Shown here: piece after piece, positions 20,264 through 32,573 of the stretch
How the letters are laid out: every line of letters begins with the position of its first letter
Position numbering within the stretch: the first letter of the stretch is position 1
Source of the DNA: Methanobacterium sp. UBA279
Lineage (GTDB): Archaea; Methanobacteriota; Methanobacteria; Methanobacteriales; Methanobacteriaceae
Direction of reading: 5' to 3'
NCBI GenBank assembly: GCA_002502855.1
Contig: DAQK01000015.1
Span: forward strand, 42,156 to 106,155
DNA: 64,000 nucleotides
Program-made: the position numbers and the translations under genes
Notes under the pieces: generated by a model
What the model was told of the DNA's origin: nothing
What the model saw: only the letters and a program-made list of their open reading frames with translations
The model's database searches: none

Positions 20264-21019
20264 TCAATTTGTGATGTCCTTAATATTCCATTTTTTCTTG
20301 TCTTCGATGTCCAGTATCCGGGATGCCACTTCCTGGTAGGCGTCCATCACACCAGTTTCTCCCTTTCTAAACAGGTCTTTATCCAGAACCTCGCAGGTTT
20401 CACTGTCCCAGAATCTGCAGGAATCAGGGCTGATCTCATCTCCCAGGATTATTTCTCCTTTATGGTTCCTGCCGAACTCGATTTTAAAGTCAGGGAAGAT
20501 GATCCCCTTCTTTAGTAGGAAGTCTTTAAGTACCTGGTTGATCTTCAGGGTTATCTTTCGGATTTCATCCAGTTCCTCCCTGGTGACGAAGCCCAGGGCC
20601 ACGGCTATGTCGTCGTTTACCATGGGGTCGTGGAACTCATCGCTCTTATAGTCCATCTGTATAATGGGTGGGTCAAATTCCTGCCGTTCCTGGAAGGGGA
20701 ACTTTCGAACCAGGCTTCCGGCGGCGATGTTCCTGGTTATAACCTCTAATGGTATCATATCCAGGCGGTGTGAGAGCATAACTCCAGGTTCCAGTAGTTC
20801 GATGTACTGGGTTTTAATCCCTGCTTCCTCCAGGACCTCGAAGAACTTCGCTGAAATTACAGAGTTGAAATGACCTTTATCCGTGAGTGTATCCTTTTTT
20901 TCACCATCTCCTGCCGTTATATCATCCCGGAATTTAACTATGACCACTTCAGGATCGTCTGTTTCGTACACACTCTTGGCTTTTCCCTGGTATATTAACT
21001 GGTGATCTTGTAGATTCAT
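20264..21019 (-). CDS. purC: phosphoribosylaminoimidazole-succinocarboxamide synthase
   Basis: SAICAR synthetase joins aspartate to CAIR in purine synthesis. The 251-residue protein has [54 protein letters not shown] sequence with the ENIAAG-type block, and [10 protein letters not shown] near the C-terminus. The frame extends upstream to 21034, but those bases contain the GGGAG ribosome site, so the start is ATG at 21019. It is the first gene of purC-purS-purQ. About 200 bp of AT-rich DNA separate it from the divergent glmS. Confidence 0.95.
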   Translation of the reverse strand: MNLQDHQLIYQGKAKSVYETDDPEVVIVKFRDDITAGDGEKKDTLTDKGHFNSVISAKFFEVLEEAGIKTQYIELLEPGVMLSHRLDMIPLEVITRNIAAGSLVRKFPFQERQEFDPPIIQMDYKSDEFHDPMVNDDIAVALGFVTREELDEIRKITLKINQVLKDFLLKKGIIFPDFKIEFGRNHKGEIILGDEISPDSCRFWDSETCEVLDKDLFRKGETGVMDAYQEVASRILDIEDKKKWNIKDITN

Positions 21020-21127
21020 TTGCGATACTCCCATTATTTTGTGGTAAGATTTTTTTATCCAAAAAGTAATCTATTTTGGGCTTTAAATTGTGGAACTTTT
21101 AAAACTATGATATTTAATTTACTCATT

Positions 21128-21200
21128 ATCAAATATTTATATACTTCTTAATTTACAATTAGTGATATTGACTAGGTTAAATGGAAATATAAATATTATT
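21128..21200 (+). promoter_or_regulatory. candidate TATA boxes for glmS (and the divergent purC)
   Basis: The purC-glmS gap contains ATTTATATAC around 21132-21141 and ATATAAATATT around 21188-21198. Each would fit the archaeal TATA element, placing starts about 25 bp downstream and leaders of roughly 15-75 nt before glmS. Assigned by pattern only. I saw no ribozyme or riboswitch-like structure. Confidence 0.4.
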
Positions 21201-21234
21201 TGTTCAAATTTATTTACAATCTTTGGTGAAAAAT

Positions 21235-23013
21235 ATGTGTGGTATCGTAGGATGCGTACTTAAGGATGATGAAGCCGCACCAGTACTTTTAGAGTGTATA
21301 GGAAAATTAGAATATAGAGGCTATGATTCGGTGGGTATAGCCACCTCGGCCAGTGATATTAAAATCATAAAGGATCAAGGTAAAATAGATAAATACAAGG
21401 AAAACCTGGATTTAAAAGAGCTACCCGGCAAATCAGGTATTGCCCATGTAAGATGGGCTACCCATGGCAGTCCCACTAAGGAAAACGCACACCCCCACAC
21501 AGATTGTAAAAACAGGATAGCCGTGGTTCATAACGGGATCATTGAAAATTTTAAGGAATTAAAGACGGAGCTTCTAAAGTCAGGCCATAAATTTAAATCT
21601 GAAACTGACACTGAGATTATACCCCACTTAATTGAGGAATATATGGATGAGGGACAGGATCTGGAGGGAGCCATCCGTTCAGCCACCCGGAGATTAATTG
21701 GTTCCTATGCCCTGGCAGTCATGTCCACAGATGAACCAGGCAAGATGATTGGTGTTAGGAAAGAAAGCCCACTCATCGTGGGGTTAGGAGAAGATGAATA
21801 TTTCTTAGCATCTGATGTTCCTGCAGTCTTAAACCACACCAATCAGGTCATCTACCTTGATAACAAGGAAATGGCAATTCTGGATGGTAATGATGTCATC
21901 ATTAAAAATTTAGATGGAGATGTAATATCTAAGGAAGTCCACACCATTGAATGGACACCGGATATGGCTGAAAAAACAGGATATAATCATTTCATGCTTA
22001 AAGAGATACATGAACAGCCAGATGCAGTGAAAAACACCCTCATGGAAGAAAAAGAAATTAGAAACGTGATAGAGAAGTTCCCCAAATTCAGCAAGATATG
22101 CTTCGTGGCCTGCGGAACATCATATCATGCTTCTCTGGTGGGTAAATACCTCTTTGAAACACTGGTAGGCATACCTACAGATGTGATACTGGCATCGGAG
22201 TTTGAATATACATCGGGAGCTTTAGATAAGGATACGCTGGTAATATTCATCTCCCAATCAGGTGAGACGGCTGATACCCTCAAGGCCCTGAAGATTGCCA
22301 ATCGTAAATCACATACCCTGGCCATAGTAAATGTGGTGGGAAGCACCGCTACCAGAGAGGCTGAACATGTAATATTCACTAGAGCAGGGCCTGAAATAGG
22401 CGTAGCTGCTACTAAAACCTATGTTAGCCAGTTAACTGCCATCTATCTCATGGCCATACTGATGAGCGGTAAAGAAGAGCTTCTCCAAACACTGGAAAAG
22501 ATGCCGGATTATATGGAGGAAGCCTTAAAGAATGAGGAACAGATAAAGGAAATTGCCGGGAAGTACAAGGACACCACTGATTTCTTCTTCATTGGCAGGG
22601 GCTTCTCGTACCCTACTGCCATGGAAGGAGCTCTTAAACTAAAAGAAATAACATACATCCATGGTGAAGGCTATGCTGCTGGAGAACTAAAGCATGGTCC
22701 GCTGGCCCTGATAGATGAGGAGGTACCAGTAGTTGCAGTTACACCTCCCGGTAGTAGTCATGATAAGACCTTAAGCAACGTGGAAGAAGTTAAAGCCAGG
22801 TTTGCCCATGTGATAGCACTGGGTTCCCATGATGATGATGTTTTAAAGTCGGATTCAGATGAGTTTATTGGCTTTCCAGATGAGATCAATGAGATGTTTT
22901 CTCCCCTTCCCTATGTGATTCCGATGCAGCTTCTATCCTACTATATCAGTGTGGAAAGAGGTCTCGATCCAGATAAACCAAAAAACCTGGCTAAATGCGT
23001 TACTGTAGAATAA
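21235..23013 (+). CDS. glmS: glutamine--fructose-6-phosphate aminotransferase (isomerizing)
   Basis: GlmS makes glucosamine-6-phosphate, precursor of UDP-N-acetyl sugars used in pseudomurein and glycoprotein synthesis. The start must be ATG at 21235, because the N-terminal glutaminase needs Cys2 (MCGIVGCV) exposed. A GTG 12 bases upstream lies in the GGTGAA ribosome site. The glutaminase half has HVRWATHG and HNGIIENF. The isomerase half has two SIS domains with [10 protein letters not shown] and VAVTPPGSS. The C-terminus [11 protein letters not shown] is canonical. Total 592 residues. Confidence 0.97.
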   Translation: MCGIVGCVLKDDEAAPVLLECIGKLEYRGYDSVGIATSASDIKIIKDQGKIDKYKENLDLKELPGKSGIAHVRWATHGSPTKENAHPHTDCKNRIAVVHNGIIENFKELKTELLKSGHKFKSETDTEIIPHLIEEYMDEGQDLEGAIRSATRRLIGSYALAVMSTDEPGKMIGVRKESPLIVGLGEDEYFLASDVPAVLNHTNQVIYLDNKEMAILDGNDVIIKNLDGDVISKEVHTIEWTPDMAEKTGYNHFMLKEIHEQPDAVKNTLMEEKEIRNVIEKFPKFSKICFVACGTSYHASLVGKYLFETLVGIPTDVILASEFEYTSGALDKDTLVIFISQSGETADTLKALKIANRKSHTLAIVNVVGSTATREAEHVIFTRAGPEIGVAATKTYVSQLTAIYLMAILMSGKEELLQTLEKMPDYMEEALKNEEQIKEIAGKYKDTTDFFFIGRGFSYPTAMEGALKLKEITYIHGEGYAAGELKHGPLALIDEEVPVVAVTPPGSSHDKTLSNVEEVKARFAHVIALGSHDDDVLKSDSDEFIGFPDEINEMFSPLPYVIPMQLLSYYISVERGLDPDKPKNLAKCVTVE

Positions 23014-23123
23014 TCAGACAGTATTCAAAAGGGGTTCAAACTCAACTATGGAAATTATAATAATTATAATAAATATATAATTTACCAAAATTTAGAGGAT
23101 ATTCAATGAATGGGTGATAAACC

Positions 23124-23399
23124 ATGAATCCTAAAAAAAGCGGGACAATCTTCATCGTGCTCATGATAGCCTTCGTTGCATTTGGAACCGGATCCATTGC
23201 CGACGCTCTGAATTTAGATGGAGATGCCATAGTGAACTTAATTCCAGATAACTTCACCTCAATAAACCAGCAACAGATAACCCAGATCGATGATCCCTCA
23301 TTTAAACCAGTACTGTTAACCACCCATGTTGTGGAAAACAACACCAACAGCACACCCCATAATAATTCTACCAATGGAACCAATCAAATTACAGGATAA
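23124..23399 (+). CDS. small secreted or membrane-anchored protein
   Basis: A 91-residue protein of unknown function. Residues 8-27 form a hydrophobic signal or anchor segment after a KK pair. The rest is polar and ends in an Asn/Thr-rich tail with several N-x-T/S sequons (NNTNST, NNSTNGT), which suggests an exported, possibly N-glycosylated surface peptide. GGGTGAT precedes the ATG. It is downstream of glmS in the same direction. Confidence 0.65.
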   Translation: MNPKKSGTIFIVLMIAFVAFGTGSIADALNLDGDAIVNLIPDNFTSINQQQITQIDDPSFKPVLLTTHVVENNTNSTPHNNSTNGTNQITG

Positions 23400-23565
23400 T
23401 AAAAATAGGATACTTTTTTAGAATATTTTTATAGGATAGGTAGATTTATTTACAGTATTTAATGGAATAATCTGATATTTAATAATTTTATAAAAAAAAT
23501 TAATCATTCAAAATTAAAAAAATTAACCATTTAATTAACCATTTAAAAATATAAACAGTGATTCG

Positions 23566-24141
23566 ATGGCAGAGGATAATAAAATTGGTGAGAAAATTCG
23601 CCAGGTAAGAGAACGTAAGGAGATGTCAGTAGAGGAACTGGCAAAGGCCAGTGGAAACAGTGTGGAACTTATAGAAAGCCTGGAAGACGGGTCATATATC
23701 CCCTCCATGACTCCCTTATTCAAGATAGCAAGGGCATTAGGGGTGCGCCTGGGAACATTTCTGGATGACATGCCCCAAACCGGACCTTTCCTGGTGAAGT
23801 CAGGACAGTCGGAGGAGGTAATTCACTTCACAGGGACCATCAGCAACCTGGAAGAAAGCACCCTTGATCTTTATTCCCTGGCATATGGGAAGGGCGACAG
23901 ACATATGGAGCCCTTCATAGTGAATCTACATCCAAAAAATGTTGATAAATACGAGTTATCATCTCATGAAGGTGAAGAATTTATTTACGTCATGGGCGGC
24001 GAGATAGAACTTTGCTACGGCCAGGAAAAGTATGTGTTAGGTACGGGGGACAGCATATACTACGACTCAGTTATACCACACGATCTACATGCCTACCAGA
24101 AGGACGCCAGAATATTGGCCGTGGTCTACGCACCGTTATGA
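23566..24141 (+). CDS. XRE-family regulator with C-terminal cupin domain
   Basis: A 191-residue transcription factor. Residues 7-62 form a lambda-repressor-like helix-turn-helix ([20 protein letters not shown]). Residues 115-188 form a cupin barrel with [21 protein letters not shown] and the second motif [16 protein letters not shown], where a small ligand could bind. It sits upstream of a thioesterase and an acyl-CoA ligase in the same direction (gaps of about 50 and 100 bp), so it is probably their regulator. The ligand is unknown; an acyl or aryl acid is an inference from the neighbours. Confidence 0.9.
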   Translation: MAEDNKIGEKIRQVRERKEMSVEELAKASGNSVELIESLEDGSYIPSMTPLFKIARALGVRLGTFLDDMPQTGPFLVKSGQSEEVIHFTGTISNLEESTLDLYSLAYGKGDRHMEPFIVNLHPKNVDKYELSSHEGEEFIYVMGGEIELCYGQEKYVLGTGDSIYYDSVIPHDLHAYQKDARILAVVYAPL

Positions 24142-24190
24142 TCATAAAAGAAAGATTTCATGGATTAAACTATAATTAAAGAGGAATAAA

Positions 24191-24619
24191 ATGTTCACCA
24201 TAAAGGTTACACCCCGATTTGGAGACGCCGATGGCCTGCGCCACATCAACAACATAGCACTGGTAGAATGGTTTGAAGTAGGTAGAAATTCAATATTCCG
24301 TATATTTACTCCAGATCTGGATTTAAGCCATGAGAAATGGAGACTGATACTGGTAAGAACAGAATTTGATTACATAGGCCAAATGTACTACGGTGAAGAT
24401 GTGGAGATCAGAAGCTACATAACCAAGATCGGCAACACCTCATTCACCATCGGACACGAGGCCTGGCAACACGACGAGCTAAAAGCACGTGGAAAGGCAG
24501 TACTCGTCCACTACGACTTCATCGAAGGGAAATCAAAACCAATATCAGATTCCATCCGTAAATCCTTGGAAAAACATTTAGTTAAAGAGGATGAGCTGGC
24601 CGGCACCCCTGAAAATTAA
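24191..24619 (+). CDS. acyl-CoA thioesterase, 4HBT hot-dog family
   Basis: A 142-residue single hot-dog-fold protein. The 4-hydroxybenzoyl-CoA thioesterase signature is visible at the N-terminus: TPRFGDADGLRHINNIALVEWFE, with the acidic residue and HINN block. Such enzymes cleave acyl- or aryl-CoA thioesters. AGAGGAATAAA gives the ribosome site. Its place between a cupin regulator and an acyl-CoA ligase suggests a small acyl-CoA turnover unit. Confidence 0.88.
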   Translation: MFTIKVTPRFGDADGLRHINNIALVEWFEVGRNSIFRIFTPDLDLSHEKWRLILVRTEFDYIGQMYYGEDVEIRSYITKIGNTSFTIGHEAWQHDELKARGKAVLVHYDFIEGKSKPISDSIRKSLEKHLVKEDELAGTPEN

Positions 24620-24724
24620 AATAACAAGAACCTAAAGATGATAAGAACCCTGGAGATAACAACAGATTACTCACTTTAATAGAAGAGATTTAAAACAGGT
24701 AAAAAGAGATAGAAGGTTTTGAAA

Positions 24725-26383
<1,659 letters not shown>

Positions 26384-26461
26384 ACGACTTCTCATTTTTA
26401 AAAACAATTTTTTTATTTTTAAAGTTTTTTATGTTTAAAAATCAAAGTATTGAATCAAAAA

Positions 26462-28957
26462 ATGATAATTTTAAGAAAAAATAAGAAGATCCTGGAACTA
26501 TATCCCATAGGCAGTTCTAAAGGCGCGATGAACCAGCGTAGAAAACCTATTTTTTATGGTTACCTCAAAATAAAAGCCACAGGAGACCAGATCAGACCAT
26601 ACAAATTCACAGTGAAGAAGGATGATAAAGAAAACCTTCTTCCACCCAGTGAAGCTATAAAAATTTTAAGGAAACAGCAGGTGTTCCTGGTGGGCGATGA
26701 CCCGGAAACAGAGGAAATGCTGGACTCACTGAATATCGGCTACCGTAAAACCAGGATCTGCAGGCACTGCACCTTCGAAGGCTACATCACATTAATTAAA
26801 AGGGATAAATCCTACCTCTTCCATAACGAATATATCTGCCGTATCTGCGCTGAAGAGGAGATTAAAAGGGAACTTGAAAGCAGAGGATTTGATTCAACCA
26901 CCTTCAAAAACTTTAAAAAGCTACTAGAACGAACCAGTAACCTGGAAGAGGTCTTGAAGATCTTCAACCCCCACTTCAACCCTGTCAAGAACCCGGAACT
27001 AACCCTATTCGATAGGATAACCACCACAGATAAACACAACCTGCCGGAAGTTAAAGTCAAAAAACTGAAAATAGATCCCCGATTCAGGGAAATACTAAGT
27101 AAACAGGCCGAAAAACTGTTACCAGTGCAGATTTTATCCCTGAAGGCCGGGCTTTTAAAGGGAGAAAGCCAGTTGGTGGTAGCGGCTACTGCCAGTGGTA
27201 AAACACTTATTGGTGAGCTCGCTGGGATTCCACGGGCATTAAATGGTGGTAAGTTCATCTACCTGACACCCCTGGTGGCCCTGGCCAACCAGAAATACCG
27301 GGACTTCAAGAAGCGATACGAACAATTAGGCCTTAAAGTCTCTATTAGGGTGGGTATGAGCAGGATCAAAGTAAAAGACGAGTTAGTTATCAAAGATGAA
27401 TCTTTCCAGGATGCAGATATCATCGTAGGTACCTACGAGGGATTGGATTTTATTCTACGCTCGGGTAGAGCAAGGGAACTGGGCGAAATAGGTACAGTGG
27501 TAATTGATGAAATACACACCCTGGACGACCCAGAAAGGGGATCCCGATTAAACGGACTCATTAAGAGATTGGAGACGATATTTCCAGATGTACAGATGCT
27601 CGGACTATCTGCCACCGTGAAAAACCCCCGGGAAATTGCCGATGAATTCCAGATGAAACTGGTGGAGTACAACCAGCGGCCAGTGCCACTGGAACGCCAC
27701 CTGGTCTTCGTCCGATCCGAGTATGATAAAGTGGACTTACTGGCGAAAATATGCAGAAATGAGCACCGGAACGTCTCCCGGAAGGGGTTCCATGGTTCCA
27801 CCATCATATTCACCAATTCCCGTAGGAAAACCCATGAAATAGCCACCTACTTGAACCAGAGAAAAGTAAAAGCAGCTGCCTATCATGCCGGGCTCTCCTA
27901 TTCCAAGAAAATCTCTATAGAAAAGAAATTTTTAAGCCAGGAAATATCAACCGTGGTCACCACCGCGGCACTGGCGGCGGGAGTAGATTTCCCAGCTTCA
28001 CAGGTTATCTTTGAAAGCCTTACCATGGGAAATAAATGGTTAACCTCCAATGAATTCCACCAGATGCTGGGTAGGGCCGGCCGACCCTCCTATCATGATA
28101 TAGGTAAAGTTTATCTTCTACCCGAGGTAGGCCGCGAGTTTGATGATGAAACCGAGGAAACAGTGGCTCTTGATCTCCTAGAAAGTGATGTGGAAACCAT
28201 AAATGTGAAGTATGGCGAGGATGAACTGGTGGAACAGTTACTGGCCGATGTGTGCTCTGGCCGGGTTGGTGATGTTTCCACGCTTCAGGATGATTATAAA
28301 GACCAGGATCTGCCCATGGAATTTGACACAGCCCTAAATATAATAATCGATTATAAATTGGTTAAAGAAGAGGGAGAAAATCTTAAAGCTACACCATACG
28401 GAAAGGCGGTTTCAGTTTCTTTCCTTCACCATGAAGATGCGGAGTACATCCGTAAGAATATGGCCCGTAGGAACCCCCTGGAATTGGTGCTTAACCTGGA
28501 ACCCCTGGAAAATGCGTATCTATCGGCAAGGCTAAGCGCACATATGAGTAAAGTCCTGAAAATCAATGTATCCCCGCGTTTGTTTGCAGATTCAACCCTG
28601 GATATCATATCCAGTTCAGATAACCTGGTGAAATTCGATCCCGCCTTCCAGGAGAAGATCGTAAACCTCCAGCTGGAGTTTTTCACCTGCAAATGTAAAG
28701 AAAAACCATTCTGCACCTGTTTCCAGGCGGGTTTATCCCGCAGGATCCTAAAATATCGTATGCAGAAGAAGGACCCCGTGGAGATAAGCAGAAAACTCCT
28801 CAGGGACTATGATATCCATATTTACCCCGGGGATATATTCACCTGGCTGGACTCGGTTATAAGGTTACTGGAGGCCATGGGCAGGATAGCATTCGTATTT
28901 AATAAGAAGAAGCTTGCTCATGAGTTTAAACAGTTAATTAAAGTAATTGAAAACTAG
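26462..28957 (+). CDS. archaea-specific Ski2-like superfamily II helicase (COG1202)
   Basis: A large ATP-dependent helicase, 831 residues. The N-terminal region has a zinc-binding segment with CRHCTF and CRIC (about 98-135). The helicase core has VVAATASGKTLIGELAG (motif I), VVIDEIHTLD (motif II), LGLSATVK (motif III), and HQMLGRAGRPSYHD (motif VI). A cysteine cluster CKCKEKPFCTC lies near residue 745. This layout fits the archaea-specific ASH-Ski2 group, linked in Thermococcales to RNase J and RNA decay. A TTG at 26450 is an alternative start, and neither start has a clear ribosome site. Confidence 0.9.
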   Translation: MIILRKNKKILELYPIGSSKGAMNQRRKPIFYGYLKIKATGDQIRPYKFTVKKDDKENLLPPSEAIKILRKQQVFLVGDDPETEEMLDSLNIGYRKTRICRHCTFEGYITLIKRDKSYLFHNEYICRICAEEEIKRELESRGFDSTTFKNFKKLLERTSNLEEVLKIFNPHFNPVKNPELTLFDRITTTDKHNLPEVKVKKLKIDPRFREILSKQAEKLLPVQILSLKAGLLKGESQLVVAATASGKTLIGELAGIPRALNGGKFIYLTPLVALANQKYRDFKKRYEQLGLKVSIRVGMSRIKVKDELVIKDESFQDADIIVGTYEGLDFILRSGRARELGEIGTVVIDEIHTLDDPERGSRLNGLIKRLETIFPDVQMLGLSATVKNPREIADEFQMKLVEYNQRPVPLERHLVFVRSEYDKVDLLAKICRNEHRNVSRKGFHGSTIIFTNSRRKTHEIATYLNQRKVKAAAYHAGLSYSKKISIEKKFLSQEISTVVTTAALAAGVDFPASQVIFESLTMGNKWLTSNEFHQMLGRAGRPSYHDIGKVYLLPEVGREFDDETEETVALDLLESDVETINVKYGEDELVEQLLADVCSGRVGDVSTLQDDYKDQDLPMEFDTALNIIIDYKLVKEEGENLKATPYGKAVSVSFLHHEDAEYIRKNMARRNPLELVLNLEPLENAYLSARLSAHMSKVLKINVSPRLFADSTLDIISSSDNLVKFDPAFQEKIVNLQLEFFTCKCKEKPFCTCFQAGLSRRILKYRMQKKDPVEISRKLLRDYDIHIYPGDIFTWLDSVIRLLEAMGRIAFVFNKKKLAHEFKQLIKVIEN

Positions 28958-29030
28958 TAGGAAATGAAAATTAATAGAAATTGAAGATTAATAGTAAAAG
29001 AACAAATTTGACCTGATTATTCTCCTGCCT

Positions 29031-29597
29031 TTACGAATCTGAATCTAACTCCTTAACAACACTCGCTTTTCCACCGGGTTCGAAATATTCAGCATATTGC
29101 AAACCAAAGTAATTAGCCACCATGTTGCTTGGGAAGGTCTGGAGTTTGTTGTTGTAAATGTAAGCCATCTCATTGTAGAGGTAACCATATTCCTCTATTA
29201 GATATTCATTTTCTTCCAGTTGTTCGATTAATTCTCCCAATCTTTCAGGGCTGGCTAGATCGGGATAGTCCTCTAATATTACAAAAAGATCTTCAATGGC
29301 CACAGTCAAATTGTTATTAGCTTTCCTGGTTTCTTTCACTGTTTCTGCATATGCTAACCAGGATTGGGCTTCAAGCAAATTTTTTAAGGCGGCATTTCCA
29401 TGTTCTACATCTTTTTTAGCAGTTTCAACCAGTTTACCTACCAGGTTGATTCTGTTTTCCAGTTCATCGTCTATGTATGACCAGGAATCTTCTACTTCCC
29501 TTTTAAAGTTGGCCAGATTGTAATAAAATCCGACCACCACGGCGCCTAGAATGGCGATGGACAGAACAACCAGTATGAACCCTATAAATTTCCACAT
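29031..29597 (-). CDS. LemA family membrane protein
   Basis: A 188-residue LemA-like protein. One N-terminal membrane helix (about 4-28) is followed by a helical bundle with YNLANFKREVEDSWSYIDDELENRINLVGKLVE, the strongest LemA signature, and YNNKLQTFPSNMVANYFGLQ near the end. The function is not established in archaea. It is divergent from none of its neighbours and lies about 90 bp before arfB on the same strand. Confidence 0.9.
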   Translation of the reverse strand: MWKFIGFILVVLSIAILGAVVVGFYYNLANFKREVEDSWSYIDDELENRINLVGKLVETAKKDVEHGNAALKNLLEAQSWLAYAETVKETRKANNNLTVAIEDLFVILEDYPDLASPERLGELIEQLEENEYLIEEYGYLYNEMAYIYNNKLQTFPSNMVANYFGLQYAEYFEPGGKASVVKELDSDS

Positions 29598-29686
29598 AAA
29601 CAGAACACCAGAATTTACCTAATTATGCCTTAATTTGTGAGTAATAAAATCTTTTCTAAAATTGGCAGTCATAATATTTAATTTTC

Positions 29687-30394
29687 CTATTTTTCAAATG
29701 TCAAATCTAACAGGGCGATAACATCATTAACCACGTCTTCAATGGCTTCCTCCAGCAGATATTCCCCTAATTCCTCATCGACACATACACCTGAATCTAA
29801 TATTTCCCGGGCCCCGGCGTCTATTCCCTCAGATTTTTCCCGGGCTTCTTTAAGGCCGACCATACCTACTTCCGGATATTCTTCGAATTTACAGTGCTCT
29901 TCCAGCTTCTTATCATCTAATATGCCCAGAACAGTCCCTATGGATAGCTCCCCTGTACCTGCGTGAGGGCCTTCTATCTCCACGATTTTGTTGTTGAATA
30001 AGATTTTAAGGCTTAACTCCTCTTCAAGGTTGGATAGATATTCCTTGATGGGGACGTTGCCACCGTGGCCGTTTACCAGCACGATCTTCTCCAGATTCAG
30101 GCAGGTTTTAGCAGCTTGCAGGGTGGGTTTCAATCTCTTCTCCACCAGATCAGGAGGTGCAACGTGTTTGCCGTGTTTTACGTAACTGTACTCTGCAGCG
30201 GCGTAGAGGATGCCTAAAAATTTGGCACCGGTTCTTAAAGATGCCTGCAGGGCCAGGTGGGCTGCTATTTTAGAGTCGGTGTCTATGGGTAGGGCAGCGC
30301 CATGGTTTTCCAGGTGAGATCCCAGGGCCAGCAAACCCACTTTATGCACGTCTTCTGACATCACCTTACCAGAGGAATATCTAAGTTGTATCAT
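29687..30394 (-). CDS. arfB: 2-amino-5-formylamino-6-ribosylaminopyrimidin-4(3H)-one 5'-monophosphate deformylase
   Basis: ArfB removes formate from the product of archaeal GTP cyclohydrolase III in the flavin and F420 pathway. The 235-residue protein has the creatininase fold with metal ligands in [20 protein letters not shown] (about 21-40), [15 protein letters not shown] (about 104-118), and [10 protein letters not shown]. It is close to the Methanocaldococcus enzyme in pattern. ArfC, the next enzyme, is encoded at 12293. The gene is in the same direction as the PUA protein, 66 bp apart. Confidence 0.92.
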   Translation of the reverse strand: MIQLRYSSGKVMSEDVHKVGLLALGSHLENHGAALPIDTDSKIAAHLALQASLRTGAKFLGILYAAAEYSYVKHGKHVAPPDLVEKRLKPTLQAAKTCLNLEKIVLVNGHGGNVPIKEYLSNLEEELSLKILFNNKIVEIEGPHAGTGELSIGTVLGILDDKKLEEHCKFEEYPEVGMVGLKEAREKSEGIDAGAREILDSGVCVDEELGEYLLEEAIEDVVNDVIALLDLTFEK

Positions 30395-30460
30395 GGTTAC
30401 TCCTTTGTAATTGGCAGTTTAAATTAAATAGTTTAAATTAAAATCTCCAATATTAGTAAC

Positions 30461-30937
30461 TTAAATCTCTAGATTCCATATTTCATCGCCGATGAAGTGC
30501 AGCGTCTTAACTGCTTTTCCCTTGCTATTTTCAACCATTTCGGTGCCGGAGATTAAACTCCTTCCTGTGGCCAGTGGCTTACGGTGGGTTTCATCCATGA
30601 TTATAACCAGGTCCCCCTCCTTGATGTCCGGGTCTGCTTCTGTTATTCCTGGTGACATGACATCGGCACCCTTGGCCATGAATTTAACCGCACCCATATC
30701 CACCACCACATATTTAGATTTAATATCCACCTTCAAAGCCCCCTTAAGGGTGGGGAAAGGTGTTTCATCCACGAACATCAGGAGTGGCTCGTTGTCCACC
30801 AGTATCATATCCGGGAGGTCGCTTTTAATTATCTCTACTGTTGAACCGTCCGGTATCAAAGGGGAAAAATCGCCTAGACTTTCCTGAACTTTCCGGATCT
30901 TCTTCTTTTTAAGATGGTACCTTTTCCTGACTTTAAT
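30461..30937 (-). CDS. PUA domain RNA-binding protein, probable ATT start
   Basis: A 158-residue protein of the archaeal Tma20/MCT-1-like group. The C-terminal PUA domain includes [20 protein letters not shown] (about 80-99), and the N-terminal pre-PUA part is rich in Lys and Arg ([15 protein letters not shown]). No ATG, GTG or TTG occurs in frame between the stop near 30957 and a TTG at 30859. That TTG would delete conserved sequence. An ATT at 30937 is preceded by AAGGTG at ideal spacing and is my choice of start. Eukaryotic relatives bind the 40S subunit and aid re-initiation. Confidence 0.75.
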   Translation of the reverse strand: MKVRKRYHLKKKKIRKVQESLGDFSPLIPDGSTVEIIKSDLPDMILVDNEPLLMFVDETPFPTLKGALKVDIKSKYVVVDMGAVKFMAKGADVMSPGITEADPDIKEGDLVIIMDETHRKPLATGRSLISGTEMVENSKGKAVKTLHFIGDEIWNLEI

Positions 30938-31011
30938 AAAATCACACCTTAGTTTTTTTTGATATCAACAAAATTTTTTTCACGACTAAATTCACTAAAA
31001 AATTCAATGAG

Positions 31012-32397
31012 ACTGTCAAAAACTTGGGTGTTTTTGAATTTGTGTTTCTTTATAAAATAATATTTTTTTTAATATTTTTTTATCCGTGTTAAACTGATTA
31101 TTTTGTGAAATAGAAACCTAAAAGCTTTTATAATAAGTGGAACATAGTATTTTGTATGATAATAACAAAAATAGTTGTTCCAGTTGGTGGTTTGTTTGAT
31201 CAGGGTTATAAACTTTCCTATTTTTTTGTGAAGGTTTTTATCGAAATATGAGGAAAATCATTTAAAACAGGTTAAAATAGATAATAAAGTTTTCAAATCG
31301 TTAAATACATGGTATAAAAAGGGGGGTGTTTTTCATATTGAGATGTTGATTCCTTGTTGTCCAGAGGTGTTTCAGTAAATTTGTGATTAAAAATAGATTT
31401 AAAGAACGGAAGCTTTATTTTTATCATGAAGGGGGTTGTTAACACTGAAAATTCAAATGTATAAGTGCAAAAAGTGTGGTAAGAAGTTTAAAACAGATAT
31501 ACCAGAAGTTGTAGATGATAATAGTAACTTTACAAATGAATTTAAAGAAAAGTGCATGGAATTAGCTGGTTTATTCTTCGGATCCATCCATAAAATTGCC
31601 TTATAAAGTTAGAAAAGATACAGGAATCAGTATTTTCCAGACAAAACAATATGAAAAACTGGATATGAAAATCCCCGAAAAAAGAAAGAATCGTTATAGT
31701 AGATATTACATCTTTGACATGGGAGTGGATTAAAATTAAACTCTGTTTGGAATTACCGGTTCACGTTATTCGACAGTAAAAAACAGAATTTTATCGTTGC
31801 TGATAAAAATATACTCATGAAGAGAATTCCAAGAACATAAAAAAAGTTTTTTAACGGAATCCACCAGGAAATAAAGAAAAAATAGCAATAACGACTGATT
31901 TAGATGAGAAATATAAGCCCATAATCGAATGATTAGGGTTTAAACACCAAAATGGTGCTTATTTCACGTGTTTAGAAATATAAACAAGAAAATTAAAGCC
32001 TATATCAAAGCTAATAATGTATCTGACAAGGAGATCGAGAAGATACAACGTGAAAAATTAGAGTTATCCAGTTTATTCGATAGTGAATCATTTAAAAGTG
32101 CTAGAAACAGGATGAATGGCATATTAAATCAAATAATAAGATTATTCAGAGGTTATTTAATCAATTATAGTGGATTCATTAATGCCTTACTTCCAAACAT
32201 ACTTTACGTACCTGTTAGATGCAAATATTGAACGAACCTCAAATATAATTAGAAAAACCAATTCCAAAAAAACAACCCTAGAAGTGTTAAAAAGATAATG
32301 AAGATTAAAAAAGGCGTAATGTCATGAATAAACATCAGAAAAGAAATCCTAAACCAGAAAAACGTTTTCAACACTCAACCCCCAAGTTTTTGACAGT
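31012..32397 (+). mobile_element. decayed insertion sequence with 17-bp terminal inverted repeats
   Basis: The ends ACTGTCAAAAACTTGGG (31012-31028) and its exact reverse complement (32381-32397) bound a 1386-bp segment. The right half holds a transposase remnant. No clear target duplication is visible. The first 430 bp inside are AT-rich and hold no gene that I can see. The element lies between the divergent PUA and RNase P genes. The family was not assigned. Confidence 0.8.
31457..32330 (+). pseudogene. transposase remnant with several frameshifts
   Basis: The start MYKCKKCGKKFKTDIPEVVD is a zinc-ribbon N-terminus of a DDE-type transposase, continuing FTNEFKEKCMELAGLFFGS. The frame breaks at 31605 by an extra T. 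Later fragments in other frames are readable: YYIFDMGVD then EWIKI, FDSKKQNFIVAD, KEKIAITTDLDEKYKPIIE, then NINKKIKAYIKANNVSDKEIEK to ARNRMNGILNQIIRL, and IERTSNII. At least five lesions including in-frame stops are needed to explain it, so it is inactive. The order of fragments is that of an intact transposase. Confidence 0.8.
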
Positions 32398-32573
32398 GCC
32401 AAAGGTGGGGGATAAGAAACCTTTTTAAAGGGTAAGGTAGATAAATCATGTTATTATTCTTAAGTACATATATCTGGATTTGAAACTTATTTCGTCCTTA
32501 GTTGAGATTCAACCCCAAAAAACTTAAGACACCACCATCAAACTTACAGAGAAAGCTCACAGAGGGTTAAACA

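Noticed and set aside
21040..21234. Possible glmS-type ribozyme or riboswitch before glmS
   Set aside because: The region is almost all A and T and lacks any conserved core; only TATA-like elements are visible.
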